A stretch of 64,000 bases of DNA from Candidatus Omnitrophota bacterium (GTDB lineage: Bacteria; Omnitrophota; Gorgyraeia; Gygaellales; Profunditerraquicolaceae), in assembly GCA_023229385.1 (NCBI GenBank), contig JALNZI010000002.1:100630-164629 (forward strand). The letters run 5' to 3'. Of this stretch, positions 8,434 to 16,876 are shown piece after piece. A program made the translations under genes and the position numbers. The notes below the pieces were generated by a model, which ran no database searches, was not told the DNA's origin, and saw nothing but the letters and a program-made list of their open reading frames with translations. Numbering within the stretch: the first letter of the stretch is position 1; each line of letters starts with the position of its first letter.

Positions 8434-8525
8434 AAAAATAACTTATTCCTTAATAAAAAAAGTGAAATCAGACTGATAAATTAGCTACACAGTTCTAACC
8501 CCACTTTAATATAAACAAATTATAT

Positions 8526-8870
8526 TTACTTGTCAACATTTAAAACAAAAACTTTTATACCTTTTTTATTTGCTAAATCTATGGTATGTGCAGTTCCTTT
8601 GCTACCATTTGTTACTGCTATTAACGCCTCTGCATAATCCACCATCTCTGCATTCCTAATATACCCTGCAGATTTACCCCGCTCCTCCCACTGTGCAAAA
8701 AACTGTTTTAATGGTACATGATTTTCTTTTGCCCAAATTTCACCCGCTCGATCCACTCCCCGAGCAGCACCAGAAATTACTTCTGTAATTTCAAATCCGC
8801 TTTGTTGAATGGCATCGCAAACTAACATATAATCCACAATGTCTCTGGATCCCGCAATAATTGTTTTCAT
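8526..8870 (-). CDS. SLOG/YspA-like nucleotide-binding protein
   Basis: A 114-residue protein with the signature of the YspA-like (DUF2493) branch of the SLOG superfamily: IIAGSR at the N-terminus, ISGAARGVDRAGEIWA (about 33-48), RGKSAGYIRNAEMV, and ALIAVTNGSKGTAHTI. SLOG domains bind nucleotides or nucleotide-derived ligands, and in some defence systems they sense NAD-derived signals. The phage role is unknown. It overlaps the upstream gene by 4 bases. Confidence 0.8.
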   Translation of the reverse strand: MKTIIAGSRDIVDYMLVCDAIQQSGFEITEVISGAARGVDRAGEIWAKENHVPLKQFFAQWEERGKSAGYIRNAEMVDYAEALIAVTNGSKGTAHTIDLANKKGIKVFVLNVDK

Positions 8871-9145
8871 TTTTTTAACTTGGGTAAGGTAAACACGTGC
8901 GTAATTTTATGAATAGGTTCACCGTAAACATTATAAACCCAACCAGATTTCTGAAGACCAGATTTTTTATTTAATATTTTATCCACTACAAAGTTACAGG
9001 ACCAACTTGCTGGAGGTAGAGCATCCAAACCCTCCGCAATATTCCCATGAATAGAGTGGCTAACAACTATAGCAGTCTCTCCGCCCTTTAAAGCCACAAT
9101 ATTATTTACCTTTAGATCCTGACCCTCATATTTCTTCCAGCCCAT
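8867..9145 (-). CDS. Unknown phage protein
   Basis: A 92-residue protein, MGWKKYEGQDLKVNNIVALK at the N-terminus, with beta-rich pattern and no recognised family. AGGGGC lies before ATG 9145. The overlap with the SLOG gene suggests coupled expression. Confidence 0.5.
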   Translation of the reverse strand: MGWKKYEGQDLKVNNIVALKGGETAIVVSHSIHGNIAEGLDALPPASWSCNFVVDKILNKKSGLQKSGWVYNVYGEPIHKITHVFTLPKLKK

Positions 9146-9154
9146 AACCAGCCC

Positions 9155-9475
9155 CTATATTTTAGGTGGAAAAAGAATCCAACCCACATTTTTTAATTCA
9201 AATAAGATTTGAGATACATTTATATCTGTAGGCTCAACATCTACAGAACCTTCAGCAGACATTGGTGAAGTGTTTCGAGCTACAGAATTTGCTAAACCAT
9301 CCAAAGCCGTAGCAGATGGAGATTCCGGAACAGGTATAATAGTAAAACCAAGGGAATCTATAGCCCCTAAAACCTCATTAAGAAAGGACTCACTTAATGG
9401 GTTTCGATCCATTGTTACTAATGCGTTATCCAATCTGAGGGATAATTCTTTTTGTAAATCTTGAATATTTATCAT
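9155..9475 (-). CDS. Unknown small phage protein
   Basis: A 106-residue protein, MINIQDLQKELSLRLDNALV at the N-terminus. The start at 9475 is preferred because GGAGG lies 5 bases upstream; the in-frame ATG at 9487 overlaps that site. The central region (ESPSATALDGLANSVARN) looks disordered and the C-terminus ends ILFPPKI. No family recognised. Confidence 0.5.
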   Translation of the reverse strand: MINIQDLQKELSLRLDNALVTMDRNPLSESFLNEVLGAIDSLGFTIIPVPESPSATALDGLANSVARNTSPMSAEGSVDVEPTDINVSQILFELKNVGWILFPPKI

Positions 9476-9486
9476 AAAAACCTCCA

Positions 9487-10131
9487 TTAAAAAGTTGTTT
9501 GAATGTTCACTACTCTATTGTTTAATGCATCCCTACCACTTAACTCTACATAACCCTTAATCTTCTTTTGTTTAAAGTATTTTTTAACCCTGCTAAAAAC
9601 ATCCTGTAAACTTACTACATCAGTTTCTTTATCTTGCCAAAAAGCTGCCTGAGGAAACATATCAAATTTAGTTAATTTTTGTACCCAATCTAACATATCT
9701 TCGAATGATTCTAATGTAGTGATTTTTAACATCAAACGCAAGTTAGACTGAGTTCCAGATAACTCCGATATCCGAATAGGCATATCTACACCTATATAAG
9801 ATTTAGGCCCCAAAGACCTATCATATATGTAACTGCAAAGCATGGGAAAATAGCTTTTAGTATGCTTTGTAGTTATTCTTTCCATCATAAGGTCAAATTG
9901 AAAGTAGAATTTCCTTACAGAATATTGCAATTTCAGTGTATCAAGAAGTTTCTCAATACAATCTATAGAACAAACAGATCCTCCATAAGGATAAATTTTA
10001 TCACTAATTTCTATAGCATCTACTGAACCAGCAACCTCCACAGATATTGAGACTATAACATCTGTATGCCCCTTACCCCTTTTTGAATAGGTCATGGGTA
10101 TTTTAATGTTATCAATTCGTGCTATATTCAT
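9487..10131 (-). CDS. Unknown protein downstream of NrdD
   Basis: A 214-residue protein starting MNIARIDNIKIPMTYSKRGK. AAGGA lies 5 bases before ATG 10131. The frame is open further up but into the end of nrdD, with no ribosome site. It has an alternating strand/helix pattern, ending GYVELSGRDALNNRVVNI. I recognise no family. Its place directly after nrdD (14 bases) makes a link to nucleotide metabolism possible but unproven. Confidence 0.55.
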   Translation of the reverse strand: MNIARIDNIKIPMTYSKRGKGHTDVIVSISVEVAGSVDAIEISDKIYPYGGSVCSIDCIEKLLDTLKLQYSVRKFYFQFDLMMERITTKHTKSYFPMLCSYIYDRSLGPKSYIGVDMPIRISELSGTQSNLRLMLKITTLESFEDMLDWVQKLTKFDMFPQAAFWQDKETDVVSLQDVFSRVKKYFKQKKIKGYVELSGRDALNNRVVNIQTTF

Positions 10132-10145
10132 AGTCATCCTTAATA

Positions 10146-12209
10146 TTAATCTATATTCTTTAATACACGCTTCGGAAACTCCCACTCACCCCGCTCTTTA
10201 TTCCAGGAACTCACGGGTGTAAAAAATCCAACTACTCTTGTGTAATACTCAACAATTTTTTTACTGCAAACAGGACAAATTTCTAATTTACCAAAACTAT
10301 TATGCCCGGCCTCACACTCACTATAAACTGCATTAAGTGCAAAATGTTCACAACCAGACTTAATAGCATATATAATTAATTTTTCTGCCTGTTTTCCTGT
10401 AACCTTTTCTGAAAGAGTAAAATGAACTATGCCTCCACCAGTATAAAGCTGATTATATTTACCATCTATATCCATTCTCTCATAAATAGTAACATCCTTC
10501 CATAAGGGTATAAATTGATTCGAATACAGAGTTTGAGTAACCTCTTTAGCTCCAAAAATAAGCTTATCTGCTTTGGCTAACCTTACAGCAAAAGACTCCC
10601 CGGGTATTTGTTCAATATTACCTGCTAAATCATACTCCTTGCATAGTTCTTCTACCCTTTTATTTACATAAATTAAAATATCTGCCATTAAATCTTTATC
10701 TTGAATTTCACCCTTAAATTTCTTTTTTAAAACCTCTATGGCTTCAACAAGACCCAACACACCAAATGTTGAAAACATTTTACATAATGGAAGCCACCCA
10801 TTTGTAATAAACGGCTGCAAACCTTTTTTTTCTAATTGACTAAGTAAAGTTTTATGGGCCTTAAGAATTTTAACAGACTCTATTAAACGCTTGTCCAATA
10901 ATTTATAATACTCATCCAAAGATTTTGATTGCAGAGCTATTCTATTGTAATTAATAGTTACTACTCTATGAGAACCTAAAGATATCGCGGTTCCACCAAA
11001 TGAATTTGACTGCGCTCCGAATTGCATAAGATCAACATTATTGATTAATCGACAACAGCTAGCAACCTTCATACCCTCGCTTGAAAAAATATTATACCTA
11101 TAAATTTCATATTTTACTATATCCTTCAAAAACTGTTTATCAATTATTTCCCACCCCTCTTTTTCGTTCTTTTGTTTAGAAACTGACAGGGTACAAATCG
11201 GAAAGCGGTACTGTCTTCCATCATTAAGGGGATCCCCCTTATCATAAAAATCTAAAAAAAGCATTTGCAAAAACATTATATATTCTACAACAGAATCTCT
11301 ATATGTTTCCTTAGTTAAATCATTTTCTTTAAAAGCATCCCTAAGAGACTTATCAAAAGGAAAATACCATGCCATATTATCATCACTTATAAATGCCTTT
11401 AACTTTGTTCTATCAAATATGGATAAATTGGAAAACGGAGATTCTATAGAACTTCTACTTAAGTGGTTGACTGAATGCGTAAATTGTTGAAATTCATTTT
11501 CAATTTTTTTCTGCAGCACTTTATCTTCTTTAAGCGTCTTATAGTCAACCCCCTGTTTATATATAAGTATATGTGTTATGTCTAAAAAGAATGTCCCTAT
11601 AGCTATGGCCCCAGCTACATGATTAGATAGTTGATGTATGGTTTCACACAATGCTGATATATAAGAAGAAAGTCTTTTAACAGGTTTAGAGGGTAACACA
11701 CCAAAACTTCTGCCCTCTAAAACAATCTTAGAAGCATCTATTGCAAAACAATAGGGGGTCAATATTTTTGCAGAATCATGTAAACCCAAACTATAATCAT
11801 ATATACTACCCATTAATTTCTTAGCTTCTTGCTTACCGTAAAGCTCCTTACATACTCTATATAAATAATCAAAACCCACAAGCTTATCTACGGCTATTTT
11901 AGCCTCTTGCATTATCCCAGAAACTGTCTTTTCATTTTTATTAGAATTATCATCTATACTCACATCGTTTAGCTTTGCATTAATTATGCTCTCTATATTT
12001 TTAACAAAATCAAAATTGTCTAAATGAATACCCTGCAATTTTAAAAAAGAATCTACTACATTGGCATCATCCAATTCAAATTTATTCTTTAAACTGCGGA
12101 TCAAAGTTCTTTTTATATTTTTAATAGTTCTTGCTGTATCCGCCTCTTCAAACATATTTGATGAAAATGTAAATTCATCTTCTTCATATGGTTTATTGCT
12201 ATCAGACAT
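10146..12209 (-). CDS. nrdD: Anaerobic ribonucleoside-triphosphate reductase, large subunit
   Basis: A 687-residue class III ribonucleotide reductase. The C-terminus carries the glycyl-radical site RVVGFFTPVSSW (Gly about 661), just after a CPVC zinc-binding element; FGAQSNSFGGTAISLGSHRV in the middle is typical of the family. It converts ribonucleoside triphosphates to deoxy forms without oxygen, supplying phage DNA synthesis. No ATP-cone is visible at the N-terminus, as in T4-type NrdD. The start at 12209 is set by AAAGGT upstream; the frame is open 20 codons further up, overlapping nrdG. The gene follows nrdG directly. Confidence 0.93.
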   Translation of the reverse strand: MSDSNKPYEEDEFTFSSNMFEEADTARTIKNIKRTLIRSLKNKFELDDANVVDSFLKLQGIHLDNFDFVKNIESIINAKLNDVSIDDNSNKNEKTVSGIMQEAKIAVDKLVGFDYLYRVCKELYGKQEAKKLMGSIYDYSLGLHDSAKILTPYCFAIDASKIVLEGRSFGVLPSKPVKRLSSYISALCETIHQLSNHVAGAIAIGTFFLDITHILIYKQGVDYKTLKEDKVLQKKIENEFQQFTHSVNHLSRSSIESPFSNLSIFDRTKLKAFISDDNMAWYFPFDKSLRDAFKENDLTKETYRDSVVEYIMFLQMLFLDFYDKGDPLNDGRQYRFPICTLSVSKQKNEKEGWEIIDKQFLKDIVKYEIYRYNIFSSEGMKVASCCRLINNVDLMQFGAQSNSFGGTAISLGSHRVVTINYNRIALQSKSLDEYYKLLDKRLIESVKILKAHKTLLSQLEKKGLQPFITNGWLPLCKMFSTFGVLGLVEAIEVLKKKFKGEIQDKDLMADILIYVNKRVEELCKEYDLAGNIEQIPGESFAVRLAKADKLIFGAKEVTQTLYSNQFIPLWKDVTIYERMDIDGKYNQLYTGGGIVHFTLSEKVTGKQAEKLIIYAIKSGCEHFALNAVYSECEAGHNSFGKLEICPVCSKKIVEYYTRVVGFFTPVSSWNKERGEWEFPKRVLKNID

Positions 12210-12213
12210 AATA

Positions 12214-12741
12214 CTACCTTTCAAAATATAAAACACCTTTGTCACTAATTTGTTTATAATTAGCATCATAAAAATTCTGATTTGTGGATGCTAATTTTAT
12301 ATATGTATCTTTCTTTTCAGAAACTTGTTTTAGATCAATGTCATACTTGCCGCACTTTACAAACTTAAACCCTCCCTCTACAAAATTTATTACATAATTA
12401 ATATTGTACCCAGTATATATGCATATATTATATTGTTCCTTTATTTCCTTAATAAGGGCATTCATAAAATCCAAATTATCTTTGTATAACGGATCACCAC
12501 CAAGAAATGATATATTATTTGTTCTTAACCTTGTTGAATAATCTTTTAATTGTAAGATAAAATCATCTACAGTCAATTTTATAGAATCCTTTGTAGGCTC
12601 TATTAATTGAAGGTTAGAACAGCCTAAACAATAATGGCCACACCCGACCAAATAAACACTAATGCATTCATCTATCGTGGGGTAATCTAAAAAACTGTGA
12701 GAAAAAATTGGATTAGAAAAATATGCTTCTGCTTTAATAAT
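12214..12741 (-). CDS. nrdG: Anaerobic RNR-activating radical SAM protein, apparent ATT start
   Basis: NrdG uses S-adenosylmethionine and a 4Fe-4S cluster to install the glycyl radical on NrdD. The cluster motif C-x3-C-x2-C is CGHYCLGC (C34, C38, C41 with this start) and SFLGGDPL matches the radical-SAM GGEP-like strand. No ATG, GTG or TTG with a ribosome site opens the frame. The in-frame TTG at 12651 is only three codons before the first cluster cysteine and has no site. GAGG (12750-12747) lies 5 bases before ATT 12741, which would give a normal-length 175-residue protein including the conserved-looking PTIDECISVYLVGCG. I infer ATT initiation or a sequence error. Confidence 0.85.
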   Translation of the reverse strand: MIKAEAYFSNPIFSHSFLDYPTIDECISVYLVGCGHYCLGCSNLQLIEPTKDSIKLTVDDFILQLKDYSTRLRTNNISFLGGDPLYKDNLDFMNALIKEIKEQYNICIYTGYNINYVINFVEGGFKFVKCGKYDIDLKQVSEKKDTYIKLASTNQNFYDANYKQISDKGVLYFER

Positions 12742-12758
12742 TGTAACCTCAAAATATA

Positions 12759-13211
12759 TTAAAATGTTACCCCAATAAACTTTTCGGATATCAAAATTTT
12801 ATCCATCAGCTCTTTAATAAGCTCTGGATCTAATTGGCCATTTCCAGCACCTATTAAAGGAACATAAACCTTTTCTGGTAAACTTTCACTTATATCTTGT
12901 AGCCATTTAAGAGATTTTGTAACTGTATTAATATTTGCATTACCCTGCCAACTAAGATGGGGGCTCTTTACATTAAGGGGTTTTGAAGGCACCAAAATAA
13001 GTCTATAATCTGGGTAATAAACTCTAGAAGTTAGTAACTGACAATCTCTACCATAAATTTTAGGCAATTCTGTGTATACCTCACGGGCTTCTTTTGCTAA
13101 ACCCGCACCCATAACGTTACTACCATCATGTTTCCAGCCCTCGTTTGTAGGTATTACTATGGTAGAACCTAACTTATGCCAGACCCACAAATTACCTTGT
13201 TTAAAGTTCAT
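12759..13211 (-). CDS. Macrodomain protein (ADP-ribose-binding family)
   Basis: A 150-residue protein with macrodomain features: IVIPTNEGWKHDGSNVMGAG (about residues 18-37), where V-x-x-T-N and the glycine-rich NVMGAGLAKEA form the ADP-ribose phosphate loop, and VYVPLIGAGNGQLD near residue 120 forms the second loop. Macrodomains bind or hydrolyse ADP-ribose and derivatives. Start 13211 is set by AGGGG upstream; the frame extends 20 codons up into the neighbour's end without a site. It lies directly before nrdG, possibly for NAD/ADP-ribose metabolism or counter-defence. Confidence 0.78.
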   Translation of the reverse strand: MNFKQGNLWVWHKLGSTIVIPTNEGWKHDGSNVMGAGLAKEAREVYTELPKIYGRDCQLLTSRVYYPDYRLILVPSKPLNVKSPHLSWQGNANINTVTKSLKWLQDISESLPEKVYVPLIGAGNGQLDPELIKELMDKILISEKFIGVTF

Positions 13212-13213
13212 AA

Positions 13214-13543
13214 TTAGACCCCTAAATCTTTTTCTGCTTCTATTACAACCTGTTCGATATGATTTACCCATTCTGCAGCACTACACACTCGACAGGAATC
13301 TGATGCATCACATTTTACAGGCTCCTCAGACTCACACTTTCTTTTGGCAAGTTCCTCAATAACTTTTAAACGGCGCAACAAGTTACTTAAACTTAATTGC
13401 CCGCCCAATTTCTCAGTTTGTTTTATTAAATCCTCTATCCCGTCCTCAAATACGTTTATTATATCTTTATAGTTCGCTATAATATTTTCATCGTATAGCT
13501 CCCTTCTTGCATAATCAAATAATGTTTTTAATTTAATGTTCAT
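13214..13543 (-). CDS. Unknown protein with C-terminal cysteines
   Basis: A 109-residue protein, MNIKLKTLFDYARRELYDEN at the N-terminus. The start 13543 follows GGAGGGGG at 7 bases; the frame is open 8 codons further up through that ribosome site. Helical, with a cysteine-rich stretch near residues 75-90 (KCESEEPVKCDASDSCRVCS) that may bind metal. No family recognised. It is the first gene after the gap at 13544-13624. Confidence 0.55.
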   Translation of the reverse strand: MNIKLKTLFDYARRELYDENIIANYKDIINVFEDGIEDLIKQTEKLGGQLSLSNLLRRLKVIEELAKRKCESEEPVKCDASDSCRVCSAAEWVNHIEQVVIEAEKDLGV

Positions 13544-13590
13544 ATCAATACCCCCTCCAAACACCAATTAATACCCCAATGTTCTACTGC

Positions 13591-13620
13591 ATTATAATAG
13601 GTATTTTTTTAAACAAAAAC
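13591..13620 (-). promoter_or_regulatory. Possible sigma70-like promoter
   Basis: The minus strand carries a perfect TATAAT (13596-13591) preceded by T-rich sequence with TTGTTT elements at non-ideal spacings of 14 or 20 bases. It would start transcription about 40 bases before the 13543 gene, serving the macrodomain-nrdG-nrdD operon. The -35 match is weak. Confidence 0.35.
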
Positions 13621-13624
13621 AAAT

Positions 13625-14263
13625 TTAAAATACATCTTTATTTATTTTTATTTTATCTAAAATCTTTTCTTTTTGCAGCCGTATACACTCTGCTGTTGTA
13701 TGCATCATAGTAGCTACATCTCTAAGAGTTTTAGGTTCATAAGGTGGGGTTAAACCAAATAGAAGTGATATTGTAAAGCGTTCTTTTTCTGTAAGATCTT
13801 TTAAATATAAATTAACAATTTCTTCTGCAGTATGCTCATTTATAAAAGCATCTTGATCCTCATCTGTTGTAGTAAAATAGCCCCCCTCAAAGCCCCGATA
13901 ATTTATATGATTTTTTATATCCGCAACCTCTCTTAAATATTGGTTAATACTGGCCCTAATATGAAAAAAACAATAACTAAAGACTCTTACATTGTATTTA
14001 TCTACATTATACTTTTTAACACCCTCCATAAGACCCTCATTAGCCTCCTGTATCACATCCATAACATCAACATGATTGGGTATAGTAAAATTTCTTAAAT
14101 AGTATATGACAAAGCGTAAATGAGAATTTACTACCCTTTCAAAGGCTTTTGCTGAACCTGAAGCAACTTGAAACATCAGCTCTCGCTCTTCCTCACGCTT
14201 TAAAGGGGTGTATCGTGGATGAGATAGGGATTTTGTATACTGTTCAAATACTAGGTTATTCAT
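13625..14263 (-). CDS. Phage-encoded sigma-70-family factor
   Basis: A 212-residue sigma factor. Region 2 spans about residues 45-110 (HLRFVIYYLRNF, DVIQEANEGLMEGVKKYN, FSYCFFHIRASINQYLRE). Region 4 is LTEKERFTISLLFGL, then a helix-turn-helix LRDVATMMHTTAECIRLQKE near 177-196. Regions 1.1 and 3 are reduced, as in small alternative sigma factors. In the cell it would direct host RNA polymerase to phage promoters, possibly the repeated elements at 37409 and 38328. The ribosome site is weak. It separates the nucleotide-metabolism block from the glycan island. Confidence 0.87.
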   Translation of the reverse strand: MNNLVFEQYTKSLSHPRYTPLKREEERELMFQVASGSAKAFERVVNSHLRFVIYYLRNFTIPNHVDVMDVIQEANEGLMEGVKKYNVDKYNVRVFSYCFFHIRASINQYLREVADIKNHINYRGFEGGYFTTTDEDQDAFINEHTAEEIVNLYLKDLTEKERFTISLLFGLTPPYEPKTLRDVATMMHTTAECIRLQKEKILDKIKINKDVF

Positions 14264-14289
14264 ATTAGACTTTTAAAAGTTTGTTTCAA

Positions 14290-14811
14290 TTATTTACGTT
14301 TTAAACACTGTGCAGTAGCATCTCTCATTGATAATATAGGCTTACTAATGGGCCAATAAACTTTTAATGTGGGGTCATCCCAGGGAATTGTAAATTGCTT
14401 ACTTCTATCATAAAAAGTAGTCTGTTTATAATAATAAACAACATTATCTGTTAAAGCTAGCATAGCATTACCAAATCCAGGAGGAATTAATAATTGATAC
14501 CTGTTTCTTTCACTAATATGAAATGCCTGCCACTCTAAATATGTAGGAGAGTCCATATTTAAATCAACAATTACTTCATAAACCTCACCCGAAACTACTT
14601 GAATAAGCTTCCATGTTTCATTATCGCCATGAAATCCCCTTAACACATCTTTTCTAGATGTAGAAAAACTATCCTGAACAAAAGGAACATTTACATCTAA
14701 AGATTTATAAATATTATTATTAAATGTTTCTACATAATCACCTCTAAAATCTCTAAATATGGGGATTTCTAATAGTTTTGCTTTTTCAAATTTAGTATCA
14801 TGAATAATCAT
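14290..14811 (-). CDS. Sugar 3,5-epimerase, RmlC-like cupin
   Basis: A 173-residue cupin of the dTDP-4-dehydrorhamnose 3,5-epimerase superfamily. Visible elements are FRDFRGDYVETFN, VLRGFHGDNETWKLIQVV (about residues 54-71, His as the catalytic base), D-N-M-D-SPTY, and LLIPPGFGNAML. The RGFHGD variant replaces the usual RGLHxQ and is a known branch in polysaccharide clusters. It would epimerise a 4-keto-6-deoxy nucleotide sugar. It overlaps the epimerase/dehydratase gene upstream by 4 bases, with AAAGGAAC before its ATG, and is the last gene of the glycan island. Confidence 0.85.
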   Translation of the reverse strand: MIIHDTKFEKAKLLEIPIFRDFRGDYVETFNNNIYKSLDVNVPFVQDSFSTSRKDVLRGFHGDNETWKLIQVVSGEVYEVIVDLNMDSPTYLEWQAFHISERNRYQLLIPPGFGNAMLALTDNVVYYYKQTTFYDRSKQFTIPWDDPTLKVYWPISKPILSMRDATAQCLKRK

Positions 14812-15668
14812 AACGTTCCTTTCGCATAATTATATGCTTCTGTTATACCCTCTTCTAACGATGTAATTGCTTTAAATCCTATATCTCCTTGATCGGGGTC
14901 CTCAAACACCACTCTTGTTTGGCCCCCTCTTTTTTCTTTAGGTATATACACGATTTCTTTTCCTGAAAGTCTACTTAGTATTTCCGCTGCTTGCTTTATA
15001 CTGTGTAATTTTCCAGAACCTAAGTTAATAGGTTTATTGGGCATTTGATCCATAGCTAATATCATTCCTCTAGCAACATCTTTAGCATTGATAAATTCCC
15101 TGGTTTCTGAACCATCCCCCCACACCTCTATAGTATCACATGTTAGTGCTTTCCTAATAAGACTAGTAATTACCATGGCATCAATATTTTTAAAATTTCC
15201 ATACCTTCCGTAAACATTTGAAGGGCGTATTACGCAACAATTATTACCAAATTCTGGGTATTGTATTTTATAGGCCTCAATTTGAAACTCCCCCATTTGT
15301 TTTGCTGCAGCAGGATATTTATCTGTATCTGGATTCAATACTGCAACAGAAGAGGTGTATAAAAATTTCTTAACCCCTTGTAGTCGCGCGGCTTCCAAAA
15401 TGTTGGTTCCACATTGAATCATGGGAACAAAAAAATCAATAGGTCTTTCACTAGTCATCTTAGGAGACCCCGTAATCCCCATAAGTGAAAAAACCTCATC
15501 TATACCCTCCATTACATCCAAACAAGTATTATAATAACGTAAATCAATGCCCAAACTCAAATCAGCATATCTAATAATTGCTTTAGGTTCCTTTATCTTT
15601 AGTTGTTCAACCAGTTCTCTCCCAATCATTCCTGTAGAACCAGTAACTAAAATATTCTTTTGTTCCAT
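14808..15668 (-). CDS. NAD-dependent nucleotide-sugar epimerase/dehydratase (SDR)
   Basis: A 286-residue extended short-chain dehydrogenase. The N-terminal Rossmann loop is TGSTGMIG (about 9-16). The active-site region is KYPAAAKQMGEF with the tyrosine five residues before the lysine, a variant shared with the 24185-25174 protein (VYAGIAKRLGE). INLGSGKLHSIKQAAE and EEGITEAYNYAKG match the C-terminal substrate-binding part. It probably interconverts 4-keto or hydroxyl configurations on a nucleotide sugar. Substrate unknown. GGATAAAT precedes the ATG. Confidence 0.82.
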   Translation of the reverse strand: MEQKNILVTGSTGMIGRELVEQLKIKEPKAIIRYADLSLGIDLRYYNTCLDVMEGIDEVFSLMGITGSPKMTSERPIDFFVPMIQCGTNILEAARLQGVKKFLYTSSVAVLNPDTDKYPAAAKQMGEFQIEAYKIQYPEFGNNCCVIRPSNVYGRYGNFKNIDAMVITSLIRKALTCDTIEVWGDGSETREFINAKDVARGMILAMDQMPNKPINLGSGKLHSIKQAAEILSRLSGKEIVYIPKEKRGGQTRVVFEDPDQGDIGFKAITSLEEGITEAYNYAKGTL

Positions 15669-15670
15669 AT

Positions 15671-16213
15671 TTATCCTTTGTGGTATAAATCACCATATTC
15701 TATAAGAATAGTTGACTTACCATCCTCTCTATTTAATGCAAGTTTATATTCATCAAAAATTTGATTCTTATCTAGCAATTGCACTACATTTATCTCCCCC
15801 CTACACAATAGTTTTAAAGCCTCCGTATGATCCTGACAATGCTGAGGCCCCGGATTTAAAGGTTCTTTAGCCCCTACACTAGTGCGTATAATAACCCGAG
15901 GATTATAACCCCCTTTAGATACTTTTTTAATATTCGCCAAATGATTTGTAATCTGATTAGCAGCTACAATTAAAAAATCCATTCTAGGATAAATACTGAC
16001 AGGTATCCAACCCCCCAAAGCCAGACCTATGCTCATGCCCATCTGAAAATCTTCAAACACCGGTAACTCTAATCTAGACTCCATGGGTACATTTTTCATA
16101 CTTTTGTATAATGCATGGCCATCAAATTCTACTGACTGCCCTATAAATTTAACTTTTGGATTTTCACCTAAGTATGTCATAACTCTTATAAGTTCATCAA
16201 AATAATCCGCCAT
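15671..16213 (-). CDS. E1-beta-like TPP enzyme subunit, Pyr domain only
   Basis: A 180-residue protein that matches the pyrimidine-binding domain of 2-oxoacid dehydrogenase E1 beta and transketolase-like subunits: LPVFEDFQMGMSIGLALGGW (E for TPP activation near residue 50), MDFLIVAANQITNHLA, and GPQHCQDHTEAL. The second (transketolase C-terminal) domain that normally binds the E2 partner is missing, since E1 beta is usually about 320 residues. Together with the adjacent E1-alpha-like gene it could form a minimal carboligase or decarboxylase not tied to a lipoyl complex. AGAGGGG precedes the ATG. Confidence 0.78.
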   Translation of the reverse strand: MADYFDELIRVMTYLGENPKVKFIGQSVEFDGHALYKSMKNVPMESRLELPVFEDFQMGMSIGLALGGWIPVSIYPRMDFLIVAANQITNHLANIKKVSKGGYNPRVIIRTSVGAKEPLNPGPQHCQDHTEALKLLCRGEINVVQLLDKNQIFDEYKLALNREDGKSTILIEYGDLYHKG

Positions 16214-16222
16214 AAACCCCTC

Positions 16223-16864
16223 TCAAAAATGAACAAATTTTCCAATTCCAACATGTGGATAGACTTCTCGTTTATAATTAAAATAAGTTACATAATCTTT
16301 TAAATTTCCATTCTTAAAATAATCACATGCTACTTTACCACCCCAAGTTTCATCCGTAGGGGAATTGGTGGATAAATTATTATCCTCAATTATAAAATGA
16401 ATGGGAAGTTTTTTATTTACTGAATACTTTACTGCCTCATAAAAAACACCACTTTCTGCTGCCATGTCTCCCACAAAACAAAAAACTCTCCCGTCTGAAT
16501 TATTATATTTTAAACCTAAAGCAGTTCCTACAGCTATAGGTAAAATACCCCCCACAATCGCAGATGTATAAATGTGATGTTTTGGGGATTGAAAGGATAT
16601 GCTGTTCCCCAATAAAATTTCTTCCAATAATACTTCTTTGGGTACTCCATGCAAAATAGAATGGTAATGATTACGCCATGTAGAAAATACCCAATCCTCA
16701 GAATTTATATATTGAAAAAAATCAATAAGATACTCCTCATTATTAAAAGACAAGTGTACCGGGGCTTTTATCTGACCTCCCTCCCATCTTTTAGCAATAT
16801 CAGACTCAAAATCTATAAGCTCTTGTTTTGTAATATTTATCTCTCGCTGCTTTGTAAGTCCCAT
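16223..16864 (-). CDS. E1-alpha-like TPP enzyme subunit, short form
   Basis: A 213-residue protein with the diphosphate-binding core of E1 alpha subunits: FSTWRNHYHSILHGVP, TSAIVGGILPIAVGTALG, then VGDMAAESGVFYEAVKYSV ending in IIEDNNLSTNSP, the GD(G)...NN TPP-magnesium motif with Met in place of the third-position Gly. E1 alpha is usually 320-370 residues; here the C-terminal third is absent. It is 9 bases upstream of the E1-beta-like gene and must be its partner. The second ATG (16864) is chosen because AGGAG is 9 bases away; the ATG at 16870 is only 3 bases from it. Confidence 0.8.
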   Translation of the reverse strand: MGLTKQREINITKQELIDFESDIAKRWEGGQIKAPVHLSFNNEEYLIDFFQYINSEDWVFSTWRNHYHSILHGVPKEVLLEEILLGNSISFQSPKHHIYTSAIVGGILPIAVGTALGLKYNNSDGRVFCFVGDMAAESGVFYEAVKYSVNKKLPIHFIIEDNNLSTNSPTDETWGGKVACDYFKNGNLKDYVTYFNYKREVYPHVGIGKFVHF

Positions 16865-16876
16865 ACACATGCTCTC

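Noticed and set aside
14808..15668. Loss of the SDR catalytic Tyr-x3-Lys in two epimerases
   Set aside because: The Tyr lies one residue further from Lys in both this protein and the one at 24185-25174, with otherwise conserved surroundings. This looks like a subfamily pattern rather than inactivation.
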